The position numbers and the translations under genes are program-made. Shown here piece after piece: positions 7,950 through 15,628 of a DNA stretch of 64,000 bases (the stretch's first letter is position 1; the number at the start of each line of letters is the position of its first letter). A model generated the notes under the pieces. The model did no database searches, was not told the origin of the DNA, and saw nothing but the letters and a program-made list of their open reading frames with translations. The DNA is from Muribaculaceae bacterium. GTDB lineage: Bacteria > Bacteroidota > Bacteroidia > Bacteroidales > Muribaculaceae. The stretch lies in NCBI GenBank assembly GCA_009775265.1, contig VSPG01000001.1:190978-254977 (forward strand). Direction: 5' to 3'.

Positions 7950-9656
7950 ATGGCAGAAAATACAGAGGCCGAAAATGGCAAAAAGGAGACGATGAGTTTC
8001 GTAGAACAGATTGTGTTCGACGACCTTCAGGCAGGTAAAAACGGCGGACGGCTTAATACCCGTTTCCCGCCTGAACCCAACGGCTATCTCCACATAGGCC
8101 ATGCCAAGGCCATCTGCATGGATTTCGGGGTGGCCGAGCGTTTCGGAGGCACCTGCAACCTGCGTTTCGACGATACAAACCCCGTGAAAGAAGATGTGGA
8201 ATATGTTGACAGCATTCGCGAGGACATCCATTGGCTTGGATTCGACTGGGGCGAGCGTGAATATTATGCATCGGATTATTTTCCCCGCCTGTTTGATTTG
8301 GCTGTGCGCCTGATCAAGGAAGGCAAAGCGTATGTCGATGACCAGACAAGCGAACAGATAGCAGCACAGAAGGGGTCGCCGACAGTGCCAGGCACAGATA
8401 GTCCGTTCCGCAACCGCACTCCGGAAGAGAATCTCGATCTTTTCATGCGCATGAATGCCGGTGAATTTGAAGAAGGAGCACGTGTGCTGCGTGCGAAAAT
8501 AGACATGACGTCGCCAAATATGCATTTTCGCGACCCCATCATGTATCGCATAATAAAAACACCGCACCACCGCACCGGTACTACATGGAAAGTGTATCCG
8601 ATGTATGATTTCGCCCATGGACAGAGCGACTATTTCGAGGGTGTGACACATTCCATCTGTACGCTTGAATTTGAAGTGCATCGTCCTTTGTACGAATATT
8701 TTGTAAAGGAACTTGCCGACGAGAACTACTGCCCGCGTCAGATTGAATTCAACCGCCTGAATCTTACTTACACTGTGATGAGCAAGCGCAAGCTGCTGCA
8801 ACTTGTGAAAGAAGGTCTTGTGGCCGGATGGGACGACCCGCGCATGCCGACCATAAGCGGTATGCGCCGACGTGGCTACACGCCGGAGAGCATACGCAAC
8901 TTCATAAACACCATAGGCTATACAAAATACGAAGCTCTCAACAGCGTGAGCTTGCTTGAACATGCAGTACGCGAAGATCTGAATAAAAAAGCAACACGCG
9001 TGATGGCTGTTATCAACCCCGTCCGCCTTGTGATTACGAATTATCCCGAGGGACAGACGGAAATGGTGGAGATGGACAATAATCCCGAACAGGAAGGCGC
9101 CGGCACCCACGAAATGCCTTTCAGCCGAGAGATATTCATAGAACGCGACGATTTCATGGAGAATCCTCCCAAGAAATTTTTCCGTCTCGCACCCGGCGGC
9201 GAAGTGCGCCTGAAAGGGGCATATATAATAAAATGCACCGATGTGGTAAAGGATGAGAACGGCAATATTACGGAAATACACTGCACTTATGATCCCGAAA
9301 GCCGTAGCGGATTGCCCGGAGCTGCACGCAAGGTGAAAGGCACTCTGCATTGGGTGAGCGCGCCTCATGCGGTTGATGCTACAGCGCGCCTCTACGATCG
9401 TCTTTTCAATGTTGAGAATCCGTCTGCCGAGACCGAACGCGACTTCCGTGAGATGCTCAACCCCGATTCTCTAAGAGTTGTGGAGGGTGTGAAAGTGGAG
9501 CCGTTTGTGGCCCGTAACTCCGAACGTGGTACAAAATTCCAATTCCAGCGTGTGGGATATTTTACCCCCGACTATGACTGTACGCCTGAGGCATTGGTGT
9601 TCAACCGCACCATAGCTCTCAAGGACAGCTGGGAAAAAGAACAGAAGAAAAACTGA
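7950..9656 (+). CDS. glnS: Glutaminyl-tRNA synthetase
   Basis: 568 residues; charges tRNA-Gln with glutamine in the cytoplasm. The class I signature is clear: HIGH at residues 48-51 within PEPNGYLHIGHAKA and the KMSKS equivalent VMSKRK at about 275-280. The stretch LRFDDTNPVKED is typical of the GlnRS/GluRS catalytic domain, and the C-terminal half has the two anticodon-binding beta-barrels. The length agrees with bacterial GlnRS. Presence of GlnRS alongside GltX (57112-58644) in the same window suggests direct charging of tRNA-Gln. The start is supported by the promoter element 36 bases upstream. A TPR gene follows after 28 bases. Confidence 0.97.
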   Translation: MAENTEAENGKKETMSFVEQIVFDDLQAGKNGGRLNTRFPPEPNGYLHIGHAKAICMDFGVAERFGGTCNLRFDDTNPVKEDVEYVDSIREDIHWLGFDWGEREYYASDYFPRLFDLAVRLIKEGKAYVDDQTSEQIAAQKGSPTVPGTDSPFRNRTPEENLDLFMRMNAGEFEEGARVLRAKIDMTSPNMHFRDPIMYRIIKTPHHRTGTTWKVYPMYDFAHGQSDYFEGVTHSICTLEFEVHRPLYEYFVKELADENYCPRQIEFNRLNLTYTVMSKRKLLQLVKEGLVAGWDDPRMPTISGMRRRGYTPESIRNFINTIGYTKYEALNSVSLLEHAVREDLNKKATRVMAVINPVRLVITNYPEGQTEMVEMDNNPEQEGAGTHEMPFSREIFIERDDFMENPPKKFFRLAPGGEVRLKGAYIIKCTDVVKDENGNITEIHCTYDPESRSGLPGAARKVKGTLHWVSAPHAVDATARLYDRLFNVENPSAETERDFREMLNPDSLRVVEGVKVEPFVARNSERGTKFQFQRVGYFTPDYDCTPEALVFNRTIALKDSWEKEQKKN

Positions 9657-9684
9657 CTCATATCTTAAAAGAAAAGGGCCGACT

Positions 9685-11130
9685 ATGATCGAAGACGAAA
9701 ATGAAGACCGCCGGCAGGAACTTTGTGAGCGATTCCGCAAATCGCTCACAAAACCCGTAGGCGAGCGTTTTTTCGACGAGGACGAACTAATCGACCTCTT
9801 TGACTTTGCCGGCGATATGGCCGACGACTATCTGAAAATGGAAGTGTTGATGTGTGGTGCGCGTCTTTATCCGGAAAGCGCATTGCTAAAAGAACGCCGT
9901 GCCATTTTCTATTCGTTCGTCAGTGATGATGCCGCATCCAAATTCCTGGAAGACAATCCTCAGGAAAATTCGCCTATGTGGGAGATTATGCGTCTGCGTT
10001 CGAGGGCGCCACATGGCAAGGATGCCGAGCGGGCTTTGGAGTATCTGCTCGGAGGTGTTGACAAACTTGATGATGAAGAAGTGATTCAGTTTGTGGAACT
10101 TGCCTCGCAGCTCGGTGCTTACGACTGGTTGGTGGCCAATGAGAAGCAATTGCGCAGGCAATCGGAATACGCCCCTATTCTCATATATGAAATGGCTGTG
10201 GTGTCCGAACTTAACCACAACTATGAAAAGGCGGTTGCTTATCTTGAAGAACTGACGGAAGCAGAGCCGTTCAACGCATATTACTGGTATATGCTTGCGC
10301 AGGATTTCGACATGCTTGACAAGCGTGACAGGGCAATGGCTGCGTTGGACTACTCTCTTGCCATTGACCCTGACGGAAAGGAAGCATTGCAGATGCGTGC
10401 GAGAATGCTTATAGGCGATGAGAAGACGCAAAACGAAGCTGCTGAAATTATCCGGACTTTGGCAGGAAAATATCCCGATGACGCCGATGTGCAGCGCGTG
10501 GCTGCATTTGTCAATTATGCTACGGGCAATGTGGCCGCTTCACGCGAAGCGATGCGCAATTGTCTCGACCGCTTTCCCGGCGACCGTGCCGTACTTTCCG
10601 ACGCCTTTGCTACGGGAGTGGGCGACTTGTCGTTTATGCTCGACAGGTTTTTCAATGCCACTGACGAACGTGACGAGGACACGTGGCTTGATTGGGCGGA
10701 AGAACTTCGTGGCAGCGGAATGTATAATGAAGCCAGACAGGTAATTGAAGCCTACGAACGCAACAGCACGACGCCTTTGCTGGACCGCTCGGTTTATCTC
10801 GATGTATTGTTCCGTCTTCAGGATTTCGAGACAATAAACCGGCTTGTTGAATCTGAAAAGGATGGCAGCATTTTGGACAGCGGCAGTTGGTATGCAAATA
10901 TAATAATATGTCTTATATCAAAGATAAAGACCGGCAAGCTTATCGAAGCCCGGAGATTTGCCGAGGATATGTTGCGTGATGGCTTTACTGCTGCCGACGG
11001 CACGGACGATTTGCTGGCGCGAATTTCGGCACATGCCATATTCAGCGAGATAAACGGCATTCTCAGTAGTGGCAGAAGTTTTGACTGGTTCGCATTTGAT
11101 CCTTTCGGAATATGGCCCGACAAAGAATGA
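9685..11130 (+). CDS. TPR-repeat protein, function unknown
   Basis: 481 residues without signal peptide or membrane segments, so probably cytoplasmic. The N-terminus is highly acidic (IEDENEDRRQE). From about 165 onward there are helical pairs of tetratricopeptide type, for example NYEKAVAYLEELTEAEPFN and RDRAMAALDYSLAIDPDG, and the rest also reads as alpha-solenoid. Such proteins are scaffolds; no catalytic motif is visible. Its stop codon overlaps the mltG start through ATGA at 11127-11130, so the two are probably translated together, and it follows glnS closely. A role linked to MltG or cell-envelope growth is only a guess from position. Confidence 0.8.
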   Translation: MIEDENEDRRQELCERFRKSLTKPVGERFFDEDELIDLFDFAGDMADDYLKMEVLMCGARLYPESALLKERRAIFYSFVSDDAASKFLEDNPQENSPMWEIMRLRSRAPHGKDAERALEYLLGGVDKLDDEEVIQFVELASQLGAYDWLVANEKQLRRQSEYAPILIYEMAVVSELNHNYEKAVAYLEELTEAEPFNAYYWYMLAQDFDMLDKRDRAMAALDYSLAIDPDGKEALQMRARMLIGDEKTQNEAAEIIRTLAGKYPDDADVQRVAAFVNYATGNVAASREAMRNCLDRFPGDRAVLSDAFATGVGDLSFMLDRFFNATDERDEDTWLDWAEELRGSGMYNEARQVIEAYERNSTTPLLDRSVYLDVLFRLQDFETINRLVESEKDGSILDSGSWYANIIICLISKIKTGKLIEARRFAEDMLRDGFTAADGTDDLLARISAHAIFSEINGILSSGRSFDWFAFDPFGIWPDKE

Positions 11131-12140
11131 AAAAATCGCTTGTCGTATCGTGTGTAGCTGTGGCGCTCGCATTGGCAGCCGCATTACTCCTTAAAATTTG
11201 TGTTTTTGCGGATTTCAACGGAGTAAAGGCTGTCAGAGTCAATATACCGCGGTATTGTGACAACGCAGGAGTGGATTCTTGTCTTCGTGCAGAATTGGGG
11301 AATGATTTCGGTGGAAAAGTTTCGCGACTTTTCAGAATATCGGGTGCAGACCCGGGCAAAGCCAATGGTAGCTACGTCGTAGAACCTGGCATGACTGCGC
11401 TCCGTGTGGCACAGAATCTTAGAAAGAAACGCCAGACTCCTGTTCGATTTACTTTCAACAACATACGAACGTTGTCGCAACTTGCCGAGCGTGCCGGTAT
11501 GGTGATGGAGTTCACTCCCGACGAGTTTCTTGAAGCGTGTGACAGCGTGTTGCCGAAGCGCGGCTATCGTTCGGGTGACGAATATACGGCAGCTTTCCTG
11601 CCTGACAGTTATGAGTTTTATTGGACTGCTTCACCATATAAAGTGGTAAGCGCGCTGGCCGATACGCGTGACCGCTTTTGGAACGAACAAAGGCGGTCGG
11701 CCGCGCGACGCCTCGGTTTGCGTCCGGTAGAAGTTGCCGTAGTGGCATCTATCGTTGAGGAGGAGACCGCCGATGACAAAGAAAGGGGTACTGTTGCAAG
11801 ATTGTACCTCAATCGTTTGCAAAAAGGGATGAAACTTCAGGCCGATCCTACGGTAAAGTTTGCCGTAGGCGATTTTTCGCTTCGTCGCATTACAGGACGT
11901 CATCTGCAGGTCCGGTCTCCATACAATACGTATCTTAACGAGGGTTTGCCTCCGGGCCCTATTCGGATAGCAGAGTCAGCCACATTGAAAGCTGTGCTTG
12001 ATGCTCCTCAGCACGATTACATATATATGTGCGCAAAAGAAGATTTCAGCGGCCGTCATAACTTTGCAGTGGACTATGCGACGCATAGTGCCAATGCAAG
12101 ACGTTACAGAAATGCGCTTGACCGCCGTGGCATAAAGTGA
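11127..12140 (+). CDS. mltG: Endolytic murein transglycosylase MltG (YceG family)
   Basis: 337 residues from the ATG at 11127, chosen because it overlaps the preceding TGA and leads straight into a transmembrane helix (SLVVSCVAVALALAAALLLKI); an ATG 15 bases earlier is possible. The protein is anchored in the inner membrane and cuts growing peptidoglycan strands in the periplasm. A LysM-like part (about 70-110; SYVVEPGMTALRVAQNL) is followed by the catalytic YceG domain with IVEEET (Glu at 211-213), YLNRLQKGMKLQADPTV and SPYNTYLNEGLPPGPI, all family hallmarks. It ends 12 bases from the convergent TPR gene, leaving no room for a terminator. Confidence 0.93.
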   Translation: MKKSLVVSCVAVALALAAALLLKICVFADFNGVKAVRVNIPRYCDNAGVDSCLRAELGNDFGGKVSRLFRISGADPGKANGSYVVEPGMTALRVAQNLRKKRQTPVRFTFNNIRTLSQLAERAGMVMEFTPDEFLEACDSVLPKRGYRSGDEYTAAFLPDSYEFYWTASPYKVVSALADTRDRFWNEQRRSAARRLGLRPVEVAVVASIVEEETADDKERGTVARLYLNRLQKGMKLQADPTVKFAVGDFSLRRITGRHLQVRSPYNTYLNEGLPPGPIRIAESATLKAVLDAPQHDYIYMCAKEDFSGRHNFAVDYATHSANARRYRNALDRRGIK

Positions 12141-12152
12141 TGCCGGATGAGG

Positions 12153-12989
12153 TTATCGCGTAAATAAAGCGTCAACTTTATTTTTATTGGCTCCCAGTTC
12201 TATGGCTTTCCGGGCGTCGGCGTGGGCTTCGTCAAGTCTGTATCTGTCGCGGTTAAGCCATGCCCGGTAATAGTATAATTCTGCGTCGTAGCTGTATCGT
12301 TTAAGTCCAGCATCAATTATTTCGCCCGCCTTGCTTAGTTCGCTCAGGGCAAGCAGACATCCGGCGAGTCCTGAATAATATTCGGGAGCAGGGTCTTCCT
12401 CTATCAAGCGTTCAAAATATGGCACGGCCTCGCGGTCGCGGCCGCTCAGCGAGTATAGTGCGCTTAGAGCCACCGCAGTGTCGAGTGCGCGCGGTTTCAA
12501 TGTTTTTATAATGTCGAAATCTTTTTCGGCAAGGTCAAGACGGCCGCCGTACAAGCTCATTGTCCCGCGATAATATCGTGCTGTACAATTCAGAGAATCC
12601 AATTCAACTGCTTTGTCAAAATCGTCGTAAGCCTGGCGGCTCATTCCCATGTCGAGCTGCAGACGTCCGCGGTTGAGCAGAATCGTCACCATCGACGGAG
12701 CCCGCCGGTGTGCTTCGTCGAACACAGACAGAGCCATGGAATCTTGCCCGCATCGCCAGTATATGACGCCGAGGTTAGAAAGCAGCAGCACATTGCCGGG
12801 GTTGTCTGGGTCGACAGCCATGGCGTCGCGCAGTCTCGCGGCAGCCTCCTCATGGCGGTTGTCTGCTATGGCTTCTTCTGCCTCGCCGATGAGTATATAG
12901 TATGGCTGTGCTTCAAGAGAGTCGGCTTCTTGTTGAGCCGATGCGGAAAGGGCACATATTGCCGCAAAAAGTATTGATAGGCTTCTCAT
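12153..12989 (-). CDS. Exported TPR-repeat protein
   Basis: 278 residues with a signal peptide (SLSILFAAICALSASAQQ), so located in the periplasm or at the outer membrane. Tandem TPR units follow, for instance NRHEEAAARLRDAMAVDPDNPGN, MSRQAYDDFDKAVELDSLN and YRLDEAHADARKAIELGAN. Similar small TPR proteins are common in Bacteroidetes and have no assigned function. It stands alone on the - strand between mltG and the flavin reductase gene. A TACCTTTG promoter element ends 7 bases before the ATG, so the mRNA leader must be very short. Confidence 0.82.
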   Translation of the reverse strand: MRSLSILFAAICALSASAQQEADSLEAQPYYILIGEAEEAIADNRHEEAAARLRDAMAVDPDNPGNVLLLSNLGVIYWRCGQDSMALSVFDEAHRRAPSMVTILLNRGRLQLDMGMSRQAYDDFDKAVELDSLNCTARYYRGTMSLYGGRLDLAEKDFDIIKTLKPRALDTAVALSALYSLSGRDREAVPYFERLIEEDPAPEYYSGLAGCLLALSELSKAGEIIDAGLKRYSYDAELYYYRAWLNRDRYRLDEAHADARKAIELGANKNKVDALFTR

Positions 12990-12996
12990 AGCCTTG

Positions 12997-13004
12997 CAAA
13001 GGTA
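12997..13004 (-). promoter_or_regulatory. -7 promoter element of the exported TPR gene
   Basis: TACCTTTG on the - strand matches TAnnTTTG and ends only 7 bases before the ATG at 12989. Transcription would start near or at the start codon. Confidence 0.6.
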
Positions 13005-13048
13005 GCAAACTTTGTAGGAAACATGGCGTGTGTTTCACATTTTTTTAG

Positions 13049-13056
13049 TAGTTTTG
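13049..13056 (+). promoter_or_regulatory. -7 promoter element of the flavin reductase gene
   Basis: TAGTTTTG matches TAnnTTTG and ends 5 bases before the ATG at 13062. It diverges from the TPR promoter 45 bases away, so the two genes share one control region. Confidence 0.6.
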
Positions 13057-13061
13057 CAATT

Positions 13062-13631
13062 ATGAAAGTGAACTGGAAACCCGGAACGATGGTTTATCCG
13101 TTGCCTGCGGCAATAGTGACCTGCGGCGACATGCATACCTCCAATATGCTGACAGTGGCATGGACCGGTACGATTTGTACCAATCCTCCGCTGCTGTATA
13201 TAAGCGTGCGTCCGGAGCGTCACAGCTATGGCATGTTGCGTAGCCGAATGGAGTTTACCCTTAATCTGACGACCGAGGCGATGGCACGTGCTACTGATTT
13301 TGTCGGAGTCCGTTCCGGACGTGACTGTGACAAATGGGCTCTTACGGGGCTTACGCCGGTGCCCGGTCATGCTAATGCGTGCCCTGCCATAGCAGAATCG
13401 CCACTTTGCATAGAATGTCGTGTAAAGGAGATAATAAGACTTGGAAGCCACGACATGTTCATTGCCGATGTGGTCAATGTCATTGCAGACGACGTCTTTC
13501 TTGACCCTGATACAGGAGCGTTCGACCTTGCTGCGTCTGGAATTATGGCATACTGCCATGGCGGTTATTACGCATTGGGTGAAAAATTGGGAAAGTTCGG
13601 TTTCTCAGTAGCTAAAAACAAACAAAAATAA
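13062..13631 (+). CDS. Flavin reductase family protein (FMN-binding split barrel)
   Basis: 189 residues from the ATG at 13062. The frame extends 39 bases upstream, but that part overlaps the promoter element, so the later start is preferred. The sequence has the split-barrel pattern of flavoredoxin-like proteins: PLPAAIVTCGD, NMLTVAWTGTICTNPPLLYISVRP, EFTLNLTTEAMA and AESPLCIECRVKEII. Members bind FMN and pass electrons between NAD(P)H, flavin and various acceptors. The physiological partner cannot be told here. The gene is followed after 9 bases by glyA, so the two may be cotranscribed. Confidence 0.88.
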   Translation: MKVNWKPGTMVYPLPAAIVTCGDMHTSNMLTVAWTGTICTNPPLLYISVRPERHSYGMLRSRMEFTLNLTTEAMARATDFVGVRSGRDCDKWALTGLTPVPGHANACPAIAESPLCIECRVKEIIRLGSHDMFIADVVNVIADDVFLDPDTGAFDLAASGIMAYCHGGYYALGEKLGKFGFSVAKNKQK

Positions 13632-13640
13632 CAGAAGGTT

Positions 13641-14921
13641 ATGTATAAGGACAAGCAGATTTTCGACATTATCGCGCGCGAGGACGCACGTCAGCACATG
13701 GGTATGGAGCTTATAGCTTCCGAGAATTTTGTAAGCCCGCAGGTACTTGCTGCCATGGGGTCGTGCCTTACCAATAAATATGCCGAGGGTTATCCCGGAA
13801 AGCGTTATTATGGCGGTTGCCAGGTGGTGGACGAAGCGGAAGAACTGGCTATTGACCGCCTCAAGAAGCTCTTTGGCGCGCAATGGGCAAATGTTCAGCC
13901 CCATTCCGGCGCTCAAGCCAATATGGCTGCAATTATGGCTTGTCTGAATCCTGGCGACACGCTTATGGGGCTGAATCTCTCGCAAGGCGGCCACCTTACG
14001 CATGGCAGCCCTGTGAATTTTTCTGGAATGCTATACCGTGTTGTGGATTATGGAGTTGATGCCGAGACCGGACTTGTCGACTATGATAAAATGGAAGAAA
14101 CGGCTCTGCGAGAGCGTCCCCATCTCATCGTCGGCGGTGCGAGCGCATATAGCAGAGAATGGGATTACGCCCGTATGCGCCGTATAGCCGACAGCATCGG
14201 TGCTATTTTCATGGTTGATATGGCGCATCCCGCAGGACTGATAGCAGCAGGGCTTCTTGACAATCCGCTTCGATATGCCCATATTGTTACCTCCACGACC
14301 CACAAGACGCTGCGCGGTCCGCGTGGCGGTGTCATAATGATGGGCGAAGACTTTGAGAACCCATGGGGAAAGACTACACCCAAGGGACAGGTGAAAATGA
14401 TGTCGGCTCTGCTCGATTCGTCTGTTTTTCCCGGTGTGCAGGGTGGCCCTCTCGAAAATGTGGTTGCAGCAAAAGCCGTAGCGTTCGGAGAGGCTCTTTC
14501 GCCTGCATTTAAAGAATATCAGCACCATGTGCTGCTTAATGCGCGTGCCCTTGCCAAAGCGCTTAAAGATAAAGGCTACAAAATCGTGAGCGGCGGTACA
14601 GACAATCATTGCGTGCTCATAGACTTGCGTGAAAATCTTCCTGAACTTACCGGTAAAGTGGCTGAAAAGGCTCTTGTGGAGGCCGATATTACAGCAAACA
14701 AGAATATGGTGCCTTTCGACACCCGTTCGCCGTTCCAGACGTCAGGTATACGTCTCGGCACTCCAGCCATAACTACACGTGGAGCCGATGTGATTATGAT
14801 GACGGTTGTCGCAGACCTTATAGATGAGGTGCTGCACAATGTCGATAACGCCGAAGCAATAGCGGCCGTGCGTGAGCAGGTCAATGCCATGATGGCTCCG
14901 ATGCCTATTTTTTCAGAATAA
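13641..14921 (+). CDS. glyA: Serine hydroxymethyltransferase
   Basis: 426 residues, the usual bacterial length. Interconverts serine and glycine while loading tetrahydrofolate with a one-carbon unit. The N-terminus has GMELIASENFVSPQVL and NKYAEGYPGKRYYGGC, both family signatures. The PLP lysine is Lys222 in STTHKTLRGPRGG. SHMTs work as cytosolic dimers or tetramers. The gene lies between the flavin reductase and ispD, with 9- and 17-base gaps, so it is probably part of an operon running to recG. Confidence 0.97.
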   Translation: MYKDKQIFDIIAREDARQHMGMELIASENFVSPQVLAAMGSCLTNKYAEGYPGKRYYGGCQVVDEAEELAIDRLKKLFGAQWANVQPHSGAQANMAAIMACLNPGDTLMGLNLSQGGHLTHGSPVNFSGMLYRVVDYGVDAETGLVDYDKMEETALRERPHLIVGGASAYSREWDYARMRRIADSIGAIFMVDMAHPAGLIAAGLLDNPLRYAHIVTSTTHKTLRGPRGGVIMMGEDFENPWGKTTPKGQVKMMSALLDSSVFPGVQGGPLENVVAAKAVAFGEALSPAFKEYQHHVLLNARALAKALKDKGYKIVSGGTDNHCVLIDLRENLPELTGKVAEKALVEADITANKNMVPFDTRSPFQTSGIRLGTPAITTRGADVIMMTVVADLIDEVLHNVDNAEAIAAVREQVNAMMAPMPIFSE

Positions 14922-14938
14922 AGGAGTTTGTATAAGGC

Positions 14939-15628
14939 ATGAAAGCTCATGTGATAATTGTGGCGGCAGGAAGTGGCTCTCGTTTTGGCTCAACTCTGCC
15001 GAAGCAATTTTGTGAACTTATGGGAAGGCCGGTGCTTATGCACACAGTAGAACGCCTTCGGTCGGCTTTGCCCGGTGCGGCCATGACGCTTGTGCTCAGC
15101 CGGCAGATGGAAGACTATTGGTGCGAATTGTGCCGCCGGCATTCATTCGATTCTCCTCGTATTGTGCATGGCGGCGCCACACGTTCGGAGTCGGTGCGAA
15201 ATGCAGTAGGCGCAATATCCGATGCGCCGGAAGTAGTGCTGGTGCATGACGGCGCGCGTCCGCTTGTCGATGCCGCTTGTGTTCATGCAGTGATGGAGGC
15301 CATGGCAGATTGCGATATAGATGGAGCAATTCCGGTTGTGGCCGTGTCTGATTCGTTGAGGCGGATACATACCGACGGGGGCGCTTCAGATGCTGTGGAC
15401 CGGACAATGTTCAGAGCAGTACAGACTCCGCAGGCTTTCCGCTACGACAAGCTTTCCATGGCGTATGCCGCAGACGGAGCCCTTGATTTCAGCGACGATG
15501 CATCGCTTATGGAATATTGCGGTTATGGAAAAATAGTGCTTACGGATGGCTCGTCTTCCAATATAAAGATTACCAATCCCGCCGACCTTGCCGTGGCCGG
15601 CTGCATTCTCGCCATGCAGATGCAATGA
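14939..15628 (+). CDS. ispD: 2-C-methyl-D-erythritol 4-phosphate cytidylyltransferase
   Basis: 229 residues. Third step of the MEP isoprenoid pathway, joining CTP and MEP. The nucleotide-binding start VIIVAAGSGSRFGS with KQFCELMGRPVL, the motif VLVHDGARPLVD and the product-side AVQTPQAFRYDKL are all present. The C-terminus contains the usual DDASLMEYCGY and SSNIKITNPADL. The stop codon overlaps the recG start (ATGA at 15625-15628), which implies coupled translation. Menaquinone genes further along also need isoprenoid precursors, but no other MEP gene is seen in the window. Confidence 0.96.
   Translation: MKAHVIIVAAGSGSRFGSTLPKQFCELMGRPVLMHTVERLRSALPGAAMTLVLSRQMEDYWCELCRRHSFDSPRIVHGGATRSESVRNAVGAISDAPEVVLVHDGARPLVDAACVHAVMEAMADCDIDGAIPVVAVSDSLRRIHTDGGASDAVDRTMFRAVQTPQAFRYDKLSMAYAADGALDFSDDASLMEYCGYGKIVLTDGSSSNIKITNPADLAVAGCILAMQMQ

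Noticed and set aside
7941..9368. Antisense open frame of 475 codons over glnS
   Set aside because: Shadow of a well-supported synthetase gene; composition rich in His, Phe and Cys with no recognisable family.
15517..15624. N-terminal extension of recG into ispD
   Set aside because: The family N-terminus and an ATGA overlap support the start at 15625.
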